This document shows, piece by piece, positions 1 to 11,360 of a DNA stretch of 64,000 nucleotides. Source of the DNA: Mytilus galloprovincialis (taxonomy: Eukaryota; Mollusca; Bivalvia; Mytilida; Mytilidae); contig NC_134847.1 of NCBI RefSeq assembly GCF_965363235.1, forward strand, positions 46,813,305 through 46,877,304, read 5' to 3'. The position numbers and the translations under genes were made by a program. Each line of letters opens with the position of its first letter. Within the stretch, counting starts at the first letter, position 1. The notes beneath the pieces were generated by a model that was given only the letters and a program-made list of their open reading frames with translations, was not told the origin of the DNA and searched no databases.

Positions 1-1351
1 AACAATAATAATTCACTTATGTGCTAAATGTATTCATGCATTGATTTTGTTTTCCTCATGTAAAATATATATTTATATTTGAGTTCCTGGATCTTAGTCA
101 TATTTAGATATGGTTTTTTTCTTCTTCATTTCCACTTCCACAATAACTTTTCATCATACATTTGTACATCAAATCATAATAGAAATTATCATTCCCTTAA
201 AATACAAAAAGATATTTATTTATAGAATTTATAATTATTCCAGGCTCAAGAGTATTTCAAGCTGTTTTTGTACATTTTCATAGAATGTGTTACAGCTAAT
301 TTAATCATTTTTATAAATCTTCAGATTTTAATCATCCTCAGTATCCTTAAAATAGATTTATTTTATTTGAATTGGAAACCTTGTTTAAGAGGTGTTTTTC
401 TTCTTCATTTCTATTAGGAGAAAGGTTTTACCTGTTTAATAGAGGTTTGACTGAATATTCAAATTTACTTAACATTTTATCATCCTGAATATGCTTGATT
501 TTATGTGATACATTTTTAATGTAAAGGAGTCCTCATTTTTGTCACTACCATTGCACCTTTGTTCATTAGCAATTTCTACATAACTTTCTAAATTGAAGAT
601 GATCTTTTATTAATATTTTAAACAAAACGGCATAAAAATATATATGTACATATTTTTTTTCATCTTTGATTTACTCCTGATAAATACTGATTTGAAGAAT
701 TGATTGTTATATCTCTGTACTGTATATTATTTTTGAAACGGTACGATTTTATAGATATAAAATGGATTTTGTTTGACTGTTTGATATCAGTTTTGAAACA
801 GGAGTTTTCCTTCTTGTTGTTGATTCAAATAATATTTCGTGTTTAATATGTCTAATAGTGTTTGAAAAGGTTAACATTGTGTATAAAGTTGGGTATTTTA
901 ACAAGAAAACGAAAAGCAATTAAATCATAGTTTTCACAACCTTGTGAATAAATGGTGTTTTGTTAAAATAATGTAGCTTTTCAGGTTTCGATGTAGAATC
1001 TTTTATAATTGTTATGATGTAACAAATTAATTTGCAGATCATATAGTTACAGAACATAACTTTTAGTTTTTGTGAAATTAATTGTTGATAATTCTTTTTT
1101 TTTTTGCTCTCATTCAGTGAAGATTTTATTATTAACTTCTAAAATATTTATTCAATAATTATAACCAAAATTATTCTACTCAAAATTGAATAAAAAATTT
1201 GAAATGTTGATCTCATATATATTATTTTTATACCCACTACTTACAGGATATATTATGGTATACTGATGTTTGTCTGTCTGCCTCTTTGTCTTTTTTATAC
1301 ATGATGTACAATAACTCAAAAACGTTTCTTCATTGTCAAGTTAACCCTCCC
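1..1351. other. AT-rich intergenic DNA, no gene seen
   Basis: Strongly AT-rich sequence with many short homopolymers. I find no coding exon with splice sites, no tandem repeat and no recognisable mobile element. It could be the 3' UTR or an intron of a gene lying further left, but nothing in the sequence proves it. Confidence 0.5.
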
Positions 1352-3113
1352 TAATACCGGCGTCACACATCAGCTTATAGCTCCGACGTATGCTGGGCGT
1401 GTTAAAAATTCATATACACTGCCAATACGCTAGCAATTTTGGATGCATTCAACATGTCAATCATATCTGTAACGTGTGCACAACAACCTTGAAGCGTGTA
1501 TTGTGCGTACGATAAGTGTACCTAAGCATTTATCGGGCGTTCAAGAAACGTATATTGGTGTATGTCTGGCGTTTTTATAATGTAGATGGAATGCCCGCTA
1601 CGTATGAAAAAAAAGTCTTGAACGTATTTTAGACACATCCCGGTCGTATCTTGGATGTTCTATTATGGGGTGTTTGTTACAAACACACCCACATACGTCT
1701 TAGATAGGGTCGAACAATCTTAAAGCGTATGCAACGTGCCCTAAACGTGTCTCAAAATCATCTGTAGCGGTTTTCAATGCGCTTGTAGTGTTTGTATTAT
1801 ATGTGTGTAGCGTACAGGTTTACACACACACACACTTGAGCTGGATGAATTTTTTTATGCTGCATAAAAATTTCCTCGTTGTAGCGTTTACCAAGTGTAT
1901 ACCTTTGTATTTCGACGTACTTCAAACTTATGCAAAGCGCGTTTAACGATTGCGTAGCGTTCCTCTGGCGTGCAACTAACGTATACAGACTTTGTCATTT
2001 TTTGTCGAGCCTGCAACTTTTGTTGCAGAAAGCTCGACATAGGGATAGTGATCCGGCGGCTACGGCTGCAGTGTTAGCTCACTTCTTAAAAGCTATATAT
2101 TTTAGAAGGTGGAAGACCTGGATGCTTCATATTTTGTATATAGATGCCTCATGTTACGAAGTTTCCGTCAGTCACATGTCCATTGTCCTTGACCTCATTT
2201 TCATGGTTCAGTGACCACTTGAAAAAAAAGTTCAGATTTTTTGTAATGTTAAATTCTCTCTTACTGTTAGTAATAGGATAACTATATTTAGTATGTGCGT
2301 ACCTTGCCAGGTCTTCATGCCTGTCAGACAGTTTTCACTTGACCTCGACCTCATTTCATGGATCAGTGAACAAGGTTAAGTTTTGGTGGTCAAGTCCATA
2401 TCTCAGATACTATAAGCAATAGGTCTAGTATATTCGGTGTATGGAAGGACTGTAAGGTGTACATGTCCAACTGGCAGGTGTCATCTGACCTTGACCTCAT
2501 TTTCATGGTTCAGTGGTTATAGTTAAGTTTTTGTGTTTTGGTCTGTTTTTCTCATACTTTATGCAATAGGTTTACTATATTTGTTGTATGGAATGATTGT
2601 AAGGTGTACATGTCTAGCGGGCAGATGTCATCTGACCTTGGCCTCATTTTCATGGTTCAGTGGTCAAAGTTAAGTTTTTGAGTTTTGGTCTTTTTATCTA
2701 ATACTATATCTCATAGGTCAACTATATTTGGTGTAGGGAAATATTTTTATGATCTATACATCTATATGTTGTGCAGGTTTTATTTGACCTTGACCTGGTT
2801 TTCACGGTTCATTGCTCAGTGTTAAGTTTTTGTGTTTGGTCTATTTTCTTAAACTATAAGCAATAGGTCAACTATATTTGTTGTATGGACGCATTGTTAG
2901 CTGTACATGTCTGCCTGGCATATGGTTCAACTGACCTTGACCTCATTTTCATGGTTCATGTTATGTGACAGTCGTAATAAAGCTTTATATTTAGGAGTAT
3001 CAACATAATATCAATGATTAGTAAAGAAGGCGAGACATTTCAGTTTGTGCACTCTTGTCTCTGTATGTTTGGTGCACGCTGGTCTATACGCCAATGTGTG
3101 ACTCCGGCATTAA
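1352..3113. mobile_element. TIR DNA element (non-autonomous) carrying a satellite-type insert
   Basis: The left end reads TAATACCGGCGTCACACAT and the reverse complement of the right end reads TAATGCCGGAGTCACACAT. About 28 bp at each end match imperfectly as terminal inverted repeats. The left interior (about 1380-2000) is richer in CpG and in short CGTA/GCGT words than the AT-rich surroundings. From about 2004 to 3058 the interior is a separate tandem-repeat element, so the TIR element appears to have received a second insertion. No transposase reading frame is visible. Superfamily is not assigned because no clear target-site duplication can be read. Confidence 0.6.
2004..3058 (+). mobile_element. 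Satellite-bearing element, CTTGACCTCATTTTCATGG core, about six units
   Basis: It opens with a two-part hairpin at 2004-2038 (GTCGAGC CTGCAAC ... GTTGCAG ... GCTCGAC) followed by ATAGGGATAGTGATCCGGC. About six tandem units follow, marked by TTGACCTCATTTTCATGG near 2190, 2340, 2490, 2635, 2790 and 2935, so the period is about 145-155 bp. It closes with AATAAAGCTTTATATTTAGG and GGCGAGACATTTCAG...GTGCACTCTTG. The same start and end flank a second copy at 39378-40190, which defines the element. Hairpin-framed flanks around a ~150-bp tandem core match the published pearl/HINE elements of bivalves; the family assignment is inference. Confidence 0.65.
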
Positions 3114-4401
3114 AGAGTGGGATATTCCAGTTTTCTGACAATAACTCAAAAATGCTTTTAGAAGTTTTCATGAAACTTTGATGAATAATTTACATCTTTT
3201 AGAATAACCTCCCTGTAGTTTTTGTATACATTTCTGATATGACATAGAGAAGTTATGGAATGCAATTCTTTTAAAAAAAAAAAATCAATGTGCGTATCAT
3301 GGGCTGCTGTTTATTAAAAATTGGCAACATCACATACTTTACAAAAAATACTTTGTAAAAACTGAGATAATGATGCTTCCATATATGACCTTCACTGGAT
3401 ACCTCACAAAAAATAATGTAACAAACTACATTGACCTATGGTATACAGAACAAGAAATGATGTAACAAAATTGAGAAAAACAACAATTTTTGAAGGAACA
3501 AAAGTTAAACTCTATTGTTTAATTAAACAATTTTCTGCAAAAAGTAGGTCACTATGATCTATATGTTACCTTGTTTATTCCAATGATACTTATAGTAACT
3601 TGCATTTCATTCTTATTCTGACAAGTCAAAATTCACTTCATTTTTTGTTTTGAATATTGCATAAATTTTATCCAGCCCATGTTTAAAATAATGAAATTCA
3701 TAGCATAGTTACACATTCCAGACAGGAACTGAACAACACAATAAAACTATAGAGACATCCATATCAGGTCTCCATTAATAGACATAAGAAGATGTGGTAT
3801 GAGTGCCAATGAAACAACTCTCCAACCAAGTCACAATGTGTGAAAGTAAACCATTATATGTCAAATATAGAAAAGAAGATGTGGTATGATTGCCAATGAG
3901 ACAACTCTCCACAAGAGACCAAAATGACAAAGTATATCTACCTTTAAGATCACTTGGCTAAAACCATCAGTTGACATATTTAGGAGTTATTGCCCTTGAA
4001 TAACAAGTTTTACCTTTTTTGAATTTTAGACAAATAATAGTACAATGTAGATAGAGAAAAACTAAGCAATAGCACAAATTATCAGAAAGACCAGATCTAC
4101 AAATAAGTTGATATAGCTGAAATCAGATGACTCCTCTTTCACTTCAGTTTATAAGATATTTTTATTTTTGGTGCAGTGATATGGTTAATAGAGAAACACT
4201 GTAAACATTGAAAACAATTAACAAGGTAAGATATACTAATAAGTTAACATGACAGAAATTGTCTGACAACTTTTTACTGGAGTTTTAAATCCTGAATGAC
4301 CATTTCTACCCAATTTTAAGTTCACCTTTAAGGCTAGTGTTAGATATAGCCATTGCTTGGTGTCTGTTGTAGTCGTCATCAGTAATTTGCAAAAGACTGC
4401 C
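3114..4401. other. Intergenic, partial dispersed-repeat copies only
   Basis: Mostly unique-looking AT-rich DNA. At about 3785-3945 two partial, adjacent copies of the dispersed repeat marked GATGTGGTATGAGTGCCAATG / GAGACAACTCTCC occur in the same orientation. No other feature is supported. Confidence 0.5.
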
Positions 4402-4497
4402 TCAGATATAGGAATACCAGGCGTACATCTGTTCATACATCCTTCCACGTCTTGTAAGTGCTCTCAGATATACAACTCTTGTCGTTTTCTCTCTCAT
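4402..4497 (-). CDS. Possible terminal coding exon of an unidentified gene
   Basis: On the minus strand a TTACAG acceptor-like site is followed by a 31-residue open stretch ending at a TGA (4402-4404). It contains REKTTRVVYLRALTRRGRMY and ends in EQMYAWYSYI. The composition (Arg, Tyr, Trp, no low complexity) looks coding, and it lies in non-repetitive DNA. I do not recognise the family. No upstream exon is visible because a long repeat block begins about 300 bp away. The polypyrimidine tract is weak, so chance is a real alternative. Confidence 0.25.
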   Translation of the reverse strand: MREKTTRVVYLRALTRRGRMYEQMYAWYSYI

Positions 4498-4799
4498 CTG
4501 TAACGAATAAGTGTTGCTTTTCCGTCAACAATTGTTTTACTTTTCTGCTTAAGTTAGTTTGATAGGAACTGCCAGTAATTGTGATCGATCAATGAGATTT
4601 TAAAGTTACATTACTATCAGTACATATTAATTTGACGACTATTTCGAGGCTTTTCACCCTTGGTCATGGTCCAGCAACTTTCAAATCATAACCAAGATAA
4701 AAAAAAAATATCTTTTTAGATAGCAGAAGTTATCATTCTTGGAAATTATCATTCTTGGAAATATCAATTCTGTAGGAAATTGCGCAGTTTAGGAATTAA

Positions 4800-5640
4800 G
4801 GGGTCCAAATAAGCATTTTTCTAGTTTCCAGACTATACCTTGTGTGTAAGTGTATGGATCTTTCTGAAATTGTTCCACAAGGTACAATACAAAAAAAATA
4901 GAATGGTTGGGATTGATTTTGGGGATTATGACCCTATCTGTTTAGGAATTAGGGGTCAAAAAGGGGCCAAAAACAATACTTTTCTATTACTTTGTATAAA
5001 TTGCTTATTTCTTGACCAATTTCAATGGGGTCTTATTCTTCAATTCTTGGGGTTCTTTAATTTGCTGAATCTAACCATGTATAGGTTTGGGTTTTTGGGC
5101 CCTAATTTTCAATTGGTCCACATTGAGGTCCAAAGGTTCCAAAATTATACTTTGTTTGATTTCATTATAAATTGAATTATTGGGGTGATTTGATATGAGG
5201 AATCTAACCCTGTATTTAGATTTTTAATTTTTTGTCCCTTTTCCAAATTGCTCTTCATTAAGGTCTTAAGGGTCCAAAATTAAACTTAAGTTTGATTTTA
5301 ACAAAAAAATGAATTCTTGGGGTTCTATGATGTGTCGAATCTAACCATGTTTAAGTTTTTGTTTTTTTTGGGCCCCATTTTTAAATTGGTCAACATTGAG
5401 GTCCAAAGGGTCCAAAATTATACTTTGTTTGATTTCATCAAAAATTGAATTTTTGGGGTGATTTGATATGAGTAATCTATTATCTAACCCGTATTTAGAT
5501 TTTTTATTTTTCGTCCCGTTTTCAAATTGGTCTTCATTAAGGTCTAAAGGGTCCAAAATTAAACTTAGTTTGATTTTAACAAAAATTGATTTCTTGTGGT
5601 TCTTTGATATGCTGAATTAAAAAAATGTATGTAGATTTTT
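4800..5640. repeat. Tandem ~130-bp GGTCCAAAATTAAACTTTG units, left block
   Basis: Starts with diverged units of the AAGGTTGGGATTGATTTTGGG type (4800-4990), then runs into units carrying GGTCCAAAGGGTCCAAAATTAAACTTTGTTTGATTTC...TTGATATGCTGAATCTAACC. The unit is about 125-140 bp and differs by several percent to tens of percent between copies. The minus strand stays open for short stretches (ILDPLDLNVDQFENG-like), but unit lengths are not multiples of three, so this is not treated as coding. Confidence 0.7.
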
Positions 5641-5641
5641 A

Positions 5642-6414
5642 ACCAGATTTTTGTGACAAAAATGTCGGTTATTGATTTGGGGATGTACGTCGGGCGGGCG
5701 GGCGGGCGGGCGGGCGGGCGGCAATCAAATGTTGTCCTTGCATTAACTCATGAACCGTTCAACCAAAGCTTTTAACATTTTGATATGTTGTTACTGACAA
5801 CTAAATGAAGGTCAGGTTCAATAATGACGATTTTGACTTTTACCGTTCAGGAGTTATGGTTCTTGAAAGATTGAAAAATGGAGTTTTCAGTCGTGTCCGT
5901 GCATTTACGCATGAACTGTTCTACCAAAGCTTCCCAAATTTTTATATGTTGTTACTGATGACTAAATGGAGGTCAAGTTCAATAATGACGATTTTGACTT
6001 TTACCGTTCAGGAGTTATGGTTCTTGAAAGATTGAAAAATAGTGTTTCCAGTCGTGTCCGTGCATTTACGCATGAACTGTTCTACCAAAGCTTCCTTAAT
6101 TTTAATATGTTGTCACTGCTGACAAAATGGAGGTCAAGTTCACTAATGACGATTTTGACTTTTACCGTTCAGGAGTTATGGTTCTTGAAAGATTGCAAAA
6201 TGGTGTTTCCAGTCGTGTCCGTGCATTTTCTCATGAACCATTCAACCAAAGCTTTTCAAATTTTTATATGTTGATACTGATGACAAAATGGAGGTCAAAT
6301 TTGATATTGACGATTTTCACTTTCACCATTCATCAGTAATGGTTCTTGTGATATTGCCAGGACACAAATAAATGTTAATAAATCCGGTTTGCTGTCGTTG
6401 TGACAGCCTCTTGT
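5642..6414 (+). mobile_element. Satellite-bearing element with exact 161-bp tandem core
   Basis: The left flank contains the palindrome ATTTTTGTGACAAAAAT and a CGGG microsatellite. The right flank contains the hairpin GCTGTC-gttgt-GACAGC (6391-6407) and ends in CTCTTG. The core has four units whose anchor ATGRAGGTC begins at 5805, 5966, 6127 and 6288, a strict 161-bp period with few differences between units; the last is the most diverged and incomplete. Since 161 is not a multiple of three, the short overlapping open frames across the units are by-products. Structure resembles pearl/HINE elements. Confidence 0.65.
5691..5720 (+). repeat. (CGGG)n microsatellite
   Basis: About seven CGGG repeats in otherwise AT-rich sequence, inside the left flank of the 161-bp-unit element. 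Evenly spaced GGG runs could form a G-quadruplex; that is inference from base pattern only. Confidence 0.9.
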
Positions 6415-6543
6415 TTATTTTGGACCCAGTTTTTAAGTTGGGCCGAATGGGGGTCCAAAATAAAACTTTGTTTGATTTCAACAAAAATTGAATATATGTT
6501 TTTTTTTTTTATATGCTGAATCTAACCGTGAATTTAATTTTTA

Positions 6544-7345
6544 TCTCGCCTTAACGAGTCAAAGAGCGAGACATAGGTATGCTGTTTCCAGCGTCGGCGA
6601 TGGCGATGGCATCAACAATGTATTTGTTTGTGATTAGGTCGTGTTTATGGTGAACCACAAATGGTAGGTCAATCATAGTTGGTATGCAGTTGTATAAGCA
6701 TTGGCATATCCCATTTCCAGATAATTTGGCTCCACCCCTTAGTCATGGCCTATTGACTTTTTTTTCCTAAGTTATCATGTATTAGTTTGTGATTAGGTCA
6801 GTTCAAGGGGAACCATTAGTGGTAGGCCAATGTTAATTGGTATTCAGTTGTACAAGCTATGGCACATCTCATTTCCATGGAGAATTTTTGGCCTTTCCCC
6901 TCAGTCACAGTCTAATGACTTTAAAACTCATCTTAGTTTACATGTATTAGTTTGTGATTAGACCAGTTTAAGATGAAGTGCTAATGTTAAGTCAATGATA
7001 TTTGGTAAGCAAATTTATTTGCATTTGCAGGTATCGTTTCCATGGAGATTATACAGCCCCACCCCCCTTCTTCATGGTTCTTTGACTTTGAAACTTTTAC
7101 ATTGTTTACAATGTTTGTATTTAGGTTTGGGAACGACTTATAATAAGTCAATGATATTTGGTATTCAGTTGTATTAGCATTGGCACATCGCATTTACATG
7201 GAGATTGTTTAGCCATGTAACTCAGTCATGGTTCATTGACTTTGAATATTTGCATAACATGTGTAAGATGTTAAAGTATTGCTATTTTGATTTCAACATT
7301 TGCATAATCAAAATTACAAAAAGGCGAGACATCTCTGTGATAACA
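6544..7345 (+). mobile_element. Satellite-bearing element, TTTGTGATTAGGTC core
   Basis: Starts with TCTCGCCTTAACGAGTCAAAGAGCGAGACATAGG, a potential hairpin given as a position range 6544-6575, and ends near 7323-7345 with GGCGAGACATCTCTGTGATAACAG. TCTCGCC at the start and GGCGAGA at the end are inverted. The interior has about four diverged units marked by TTTGTGATTAGGTC and by TTGGTATTCAGTTGTA, roughly 157-165 bp apart. The flank words GGCGAGACAT are shared with the element at 2004-3058 although the cores are unrelated. Confidence 0.55.
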
Positions 7346-8004
7346 GTTTATTAGAATATGGGCCCTGTTTTTGAATTGGTACACATTGAGGTCCCAAGTG
7401 TCCAAAATTATACTTTATTTGATTTCATCAAAAATTGAGGTTTTGGGGTGATTTGATAAGGGAATGAGACTGTATTTAGATTTTTAATGTTTGGGCCCCT
7501 TTCTCAATTGGTCTACATTATTGTCTAAAGGGTCCAAAATTAAAGTTTGTTTGATTTCAACAAAAATTGAATATGTGGGGTTCTTTGATATGCTGAATCT
7601 AACCGTGTATTTAGATTTTTGATTTTTGGGCCCCATTATCAAATTGGTCCACATTGTGGTCAAAAGGGTCCAAAATTAAACTTTGTTTAATTTCAACAAA
7701 AATTGAACATTTTTTTTATATGCTGAATCTAACCATGTATTATATTTTTAGATTTTGGACCCCGTTTTTAAATAGGTCCACATTGAGGTCCAAAATTAAA
7801 CTTTGGTTGATTTTAACGAAAATTGAATAAATCGGGGTTTTTTCTATGCTGACTTTAACCGTGTATTAAATTTTTAGATTTTGGGCCCTGTTTTAAAGTT
7901 GGTCCACATTGAGGTCAAAAGGGTTCAAAATTAAACTTTGTTCTTTTTCAACAAAAATTTAATATATGTTTTTTTTATATGCTGAATCGAACAGTGTATT
8001 AAAA
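7346..8004. repeat. ~130-bp GGTCCAAAATTAAACTTTG tandem units
   Basis: Five or so diverged copies of the GGGCCC..AAATTGGTCCACATTGAGGTC / TTTGATATGCTGAATCTAACC unit, continuous with the block to the left. It is interrupted at 8005 by a foldback element and resumes at 8581. Confidence 0.75.
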
Positions 8005-8580
8005 GAGTAGGTCCAGTAAGACTCCTTTTTAGCCCCAAAATATAGCAGTTTTACAAAATTATTAAAATGTAAACTTTTAGTTGTTTATTGAACAGTAGAA
8101 TGCTCCTGCTACATAAATATGGGCTGCTTTTGACAATACAATGCACATATATCGGGAACTAGCCCTATTAAGTCATGTTAAATTACTGAAATCTTCAAAA
8201 TTCCATCATTTTAGTTCAAATTTAGACGGTTTTCGTGTGAAACGAAAGTGGCCGCATTTGTGTTCATCCTTCATATTGGAAGGTAAGTTGTATTTTTTTA
8301 TAATACATAACATATATAAAGGTTGAGGATGAACACCGATGCGGCCACTTTCATTTTTGACAAAAACCATGCGAAAAGTGACATTTTTTGGCATATTTGG
8401 TAGATTTTTCACATTTCAGCTTGAATCGGATCGTTTTTAATGACTAAATCAGTTAAAATCTTTCACATAAACTAATTGATTCAAATGAAATAGACACTTA
8501 AGTGTTTAAAAAGTGGTCAAAATCTTTCGTTGGATGAACCTGAAATTTGAGGCCAAAATCAGTCCTTACCGGACCTACTC
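8005..8580. mobile_element. Foldback MITE, 576 bp
   Basis: The left end GAGTAGGTCCAGTAAG and the inverted right end GAGTAGGTCCGGTAAG form terminal inverted repeats. The fold continues inside: AAAGTGGCCGCATTTGTGTT (about 8245) pairs with AACACCGATGCGGCCACTTT (about 8333). Most of the element can therefore fold back on itself as an imperfect long hairpin. It splits a unit of the surrounding ~130-bp tandem array, which resumes at the right edge with TTTTTAGATTTTGGACCC. No transposase is encoded. Confidence 0.7.
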
Positions 8581-9548
8581 CTTTTTAGATTTTGGACCCT
8601 GTTTTCAATTTGTCCACATTGAGGTCCAAAGGGTTCAAAATTAAACTTTGTTTGATTTCATCAAAAATTGAATTATTGGGGTGATTTGATATCCCCAATC
8701 CAACCCTATATTAAGATTTTTATAAAGACCGCAAAAATTGAAAAATTTTTGGTCGTATATTGGAATCACGTTGGCGTCTTTGTCCGGCGACGTTGTCGTC
8801 CGAAGACATCTTGTTTTTGCACTCTAACTTTAGTAAAAGTCAATAGAAATCTATAAAATTTAAACACAAGGTTTATGGTTTATGACCATAAAAGGCAGGT
8901 TGGGATTGATTTGGGGTGTTTTGGTCTCAACAGTTCAGGAATTAGGGGCCAAAAAGGGCCCACATAAGCATTTTTCTTGCTTTTCGCACAATAACTTTAG
9001 TATAAGTAAACAGAAATCTATGAAATTTTAACATAAGGTCTATGACCACAAAGGAAGGTTGGGATTGATTTTGGGAGTTTAATTCCTTACAGTTTAGGAA
9101 TTAGGGGCCAAAAACAGGTCCCAAATAAGCATTTTTCCTGGTTTTTGCACAATAACTTTAGTATAAGTTAATAGAAATCTATGAAATTTTAACACAAGGT
9201 TTATGACCACAAAAGGAAGGTTTGGATTGATTTTGGAAGTTTTGGTCCCAACGAATTAGGGGCCAAAAGGGTCCAAAAGGGTCCAAAATTAAACTTTGTT
9301 TGATTTCATCAAAAATTGAATTATTGGGGTTCTTTGATATGCCAAATCTAACCGTGTATTCAGATTCTTAATTTTTGGTCCTGTTTTCAAATTGGTCTAC
9401 ATTAAGGTCCAAAGGGTCCAAAATTAAACTTAGCTTGATTTTAATAAATATTGAATTCTTGGGGTTCTTTGATATGCTGAATCTAAACCTGTACTTAGAT
9501 TTTTGATTATTGGCCCAGTTTTCAAGTTGGTCCAAATCGGGGTCCAAA
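8581..9548. repeat. Composite array: ~130-bp units, hairpin flank, ~160-bp units
   Basis: Remnant ~130-bp unit to about 8705, then a terminal-type hairpin (about 8725-8757, GACCGCAAAAATT gaa AAATTTTTGGTC) followed by a CGTTG/CGTCG-rich run. Three units of the AACTTTAGTATAAGT...AAGGTTGGGATTGATTTTGGGAG type follow, and then ~130-bp units again. The hairpin plus CGTCG run recurs at about 9895; the CGTCG run without it recurs at 15838 and 21912, and a variant at 36114. It looks like the conserved left end of this element family. Confidence 0.6.
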
Positions 9549-9777
9549 ATTATTATATAAAGTATTGTGCAATAGCAAGAAATTTTCAATTGCACAGTAT
9601 TGCGCAATAGCAAGAAATCTTCAATTGCACAGTATTGTGCAATATCAAGAAATCTTCAATTGCTCAGTATTGCGCAATAGCAAGAAATATCTAATTGCAA
9701 AGTATTGCGCAATAGCAAGAAATTTTTAATTGCACAGTTTTGTGCAATAGCAAGAAATATTCAATTGCACAGTATTG
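9549..9777. repeat. 35-bp minisatellite with internal inverted arms
   Basis: About six and a half units of ATTGTGCAATAGCAAGAAAT / TTTCAATTGCACAGT with period 35 bp (unit starts 9564 and 9599). In each unit TGTGCAAT and ATTGCACA are reverse complements, so every unit can form a small stem. Related arrays occur at 11115-11360, 12860-13155, 16868-16970 and 23197-23300. Confidence 0.85.
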
Positions 9778-11114
9778 TCCCGTTTTCAAATTAGTCTACA
9801 TTAAGGTCCAAAGGGTCAAAAATCAAACTTTGTTTGATTTCAACAAAAATTTAATATATGGGGTTCTTCCCATCTAACCATGTATTTAGATTTTTATATG
9901 AACGCAAAAATTGAAAATTTTTTGGTTGTATATTGGTATCACGTTGTCGTCGTCGTTGTCGTCGTCATCCGAATACTTTTAGTTTTCGCACTCTAACTTT
10001 AGTAAAAGTGAATAGAAATCGTTGAAATTTTAACACAAGGTATATGACCACAAAAGGAAGGTTGGGATTGATTTTGGGAGTTTTGGTCTCAACATTTTAG
10101 GAATTAGGGGCCAAAAAGGGCCCAAATAAGCATTTTCTTTGTTTTCACACTATAACTTTAGTTTAAGTAAATAGAAATCTATGAAATTTTGACACAAGGT
10201 TAATGACCACAAAAGGAAGGTTGGGATTGATTTTGGGAGTTTTGGTTCGAACAGTTTAGAAATAAGGGGCCAAAAAAGGGCCCAAATAAGCATTAATCTT
10301 GGTTTTTGCACAATAACTTTAGTATAAGTAAATAGAAATCAATGAAATGTAAACACAAGGTTTATGACCACAAAAGGAAGGTTTGGATTGATTTTGGGAG
10401 TTTTGGTCCCAATAGTTTAGGAATTAGGGACAAAAAAGGGCCCAAATAAGCATTATTCTTGGTTTTAGCACCATAACTTTAGTACAAGTAAATAGAAATC
10501 TATGAAATTTAAACACAAGGTTTATGACCATAAAAGAAAGGTTGTGTTTGATTTTGGGAGTTTTGGTCCCAACAGTTTAGGAATAAGGGGCCCAAAGGGT
10601 CCAAAATTGAACTTTGTGTGATTTCATCAAAAATTGAATAATTGGGGTTCTTTGATATGTCGAATCTAACTGTATATGTAAATTCATAATTTTTGGTCCC
10701 GTTTTCAAATTGGTCTACGTTAAGGTCCAAAGGGTCCAAAATTAAACTTAGTTTGATTTTAACAAAAATTGAATCCTTGAGGTTCTTTCTGATATGCTGA
10801 ATCTAAAAATGAACTTAGATTTTTGATTATTGGCCCAGTTATCAAATTGGTCCAAAATTAAACTTTGTTATATTTCATCAAAAATTGAATAATTGGGGTT
10901 TTTGATATGCCAAATCTAACTGTGTATGTAGATTTTTAATTTTTGGTCCCTTTTTCAAATTGGTCTACATTAAAGTCAAAATGGTCCAAAATTAAAGTTA
11001 GTTCGATTTTAACAAAAATTGAATTCTTGGGCTTTTTTGATATGCTGAATCTAAACATGTACTTAGATTTTTGATTATGGGCCCAGTTTTCAAGTTGGTT
11101 CAAATCAGGATCCA
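9778..11114. repeat. Composite array with ~160-bp and ~130-bp units
   Basis: A second left-end-type hairpin lies at about 9895-9932 (GCAAAAATTGAAAATTTTTT with flanking TATATGAAC / GGTTGTATA). Four units follow with CAAGG anchors at 10036, 10195, 10356 and 10516, so the period is about 160 bp. From 10590 the sequence switches to ~130-bp GGTCCAAAATT units. This order of parts (hairpin, ~160-bp units, ~130-bp units, 35-bp minisatellite) repeats elsewhere in the window. Confidence 0.7.
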
Positions 11115-11360
11115 AAATTATTATATTAAGTATTGTGCAATAGCAAGAAATTTTCAATTGCACAGTATTCAGCAATAGCAAGAAATCTTCAATTGCTTAG
11201 TATTGTGCAATAGCAAGAAATTTTCAATTGCACAGTATTGCGCAATAGCAAGAAATCTTCAATTGCACAGTATTGTGCAATAGCAAATATTTTCAATTGC
11301 ACAGTATTGCACAAAAGCAAGAAATATCTAATTGCACAATATTGTGCAATAGCAAGAATT
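11115..11360. repeat. 35-bp minisatellite, second array
   Basis: About seven units of the GTGCAATAGCAAGAAATTTT / CAATTGCACAGTATT family, some reading GCGC in place of GTGC. It follows directly on ~130-bp units and precedes the single-copy-like tail module beginning ATCTTTCTTTGTCTAGAATAG. Confidence 0.8.

Noticed and set aside
1930-2214. 94-residue open frame
   Set aside because: It lies across the TIR element interior and the hairpin start of the satellite element, with no family resemblance or splice support.
5805-6339. Three overlapping plus-strand open frames with shared peptide (FNNDDFDFYRSGVMVLERL)
   Set aside because: The 161-bp period shifts the frame at each unit, so the same peptide simply reappears in a new frame; it is a satellite by-product, not a gene family.
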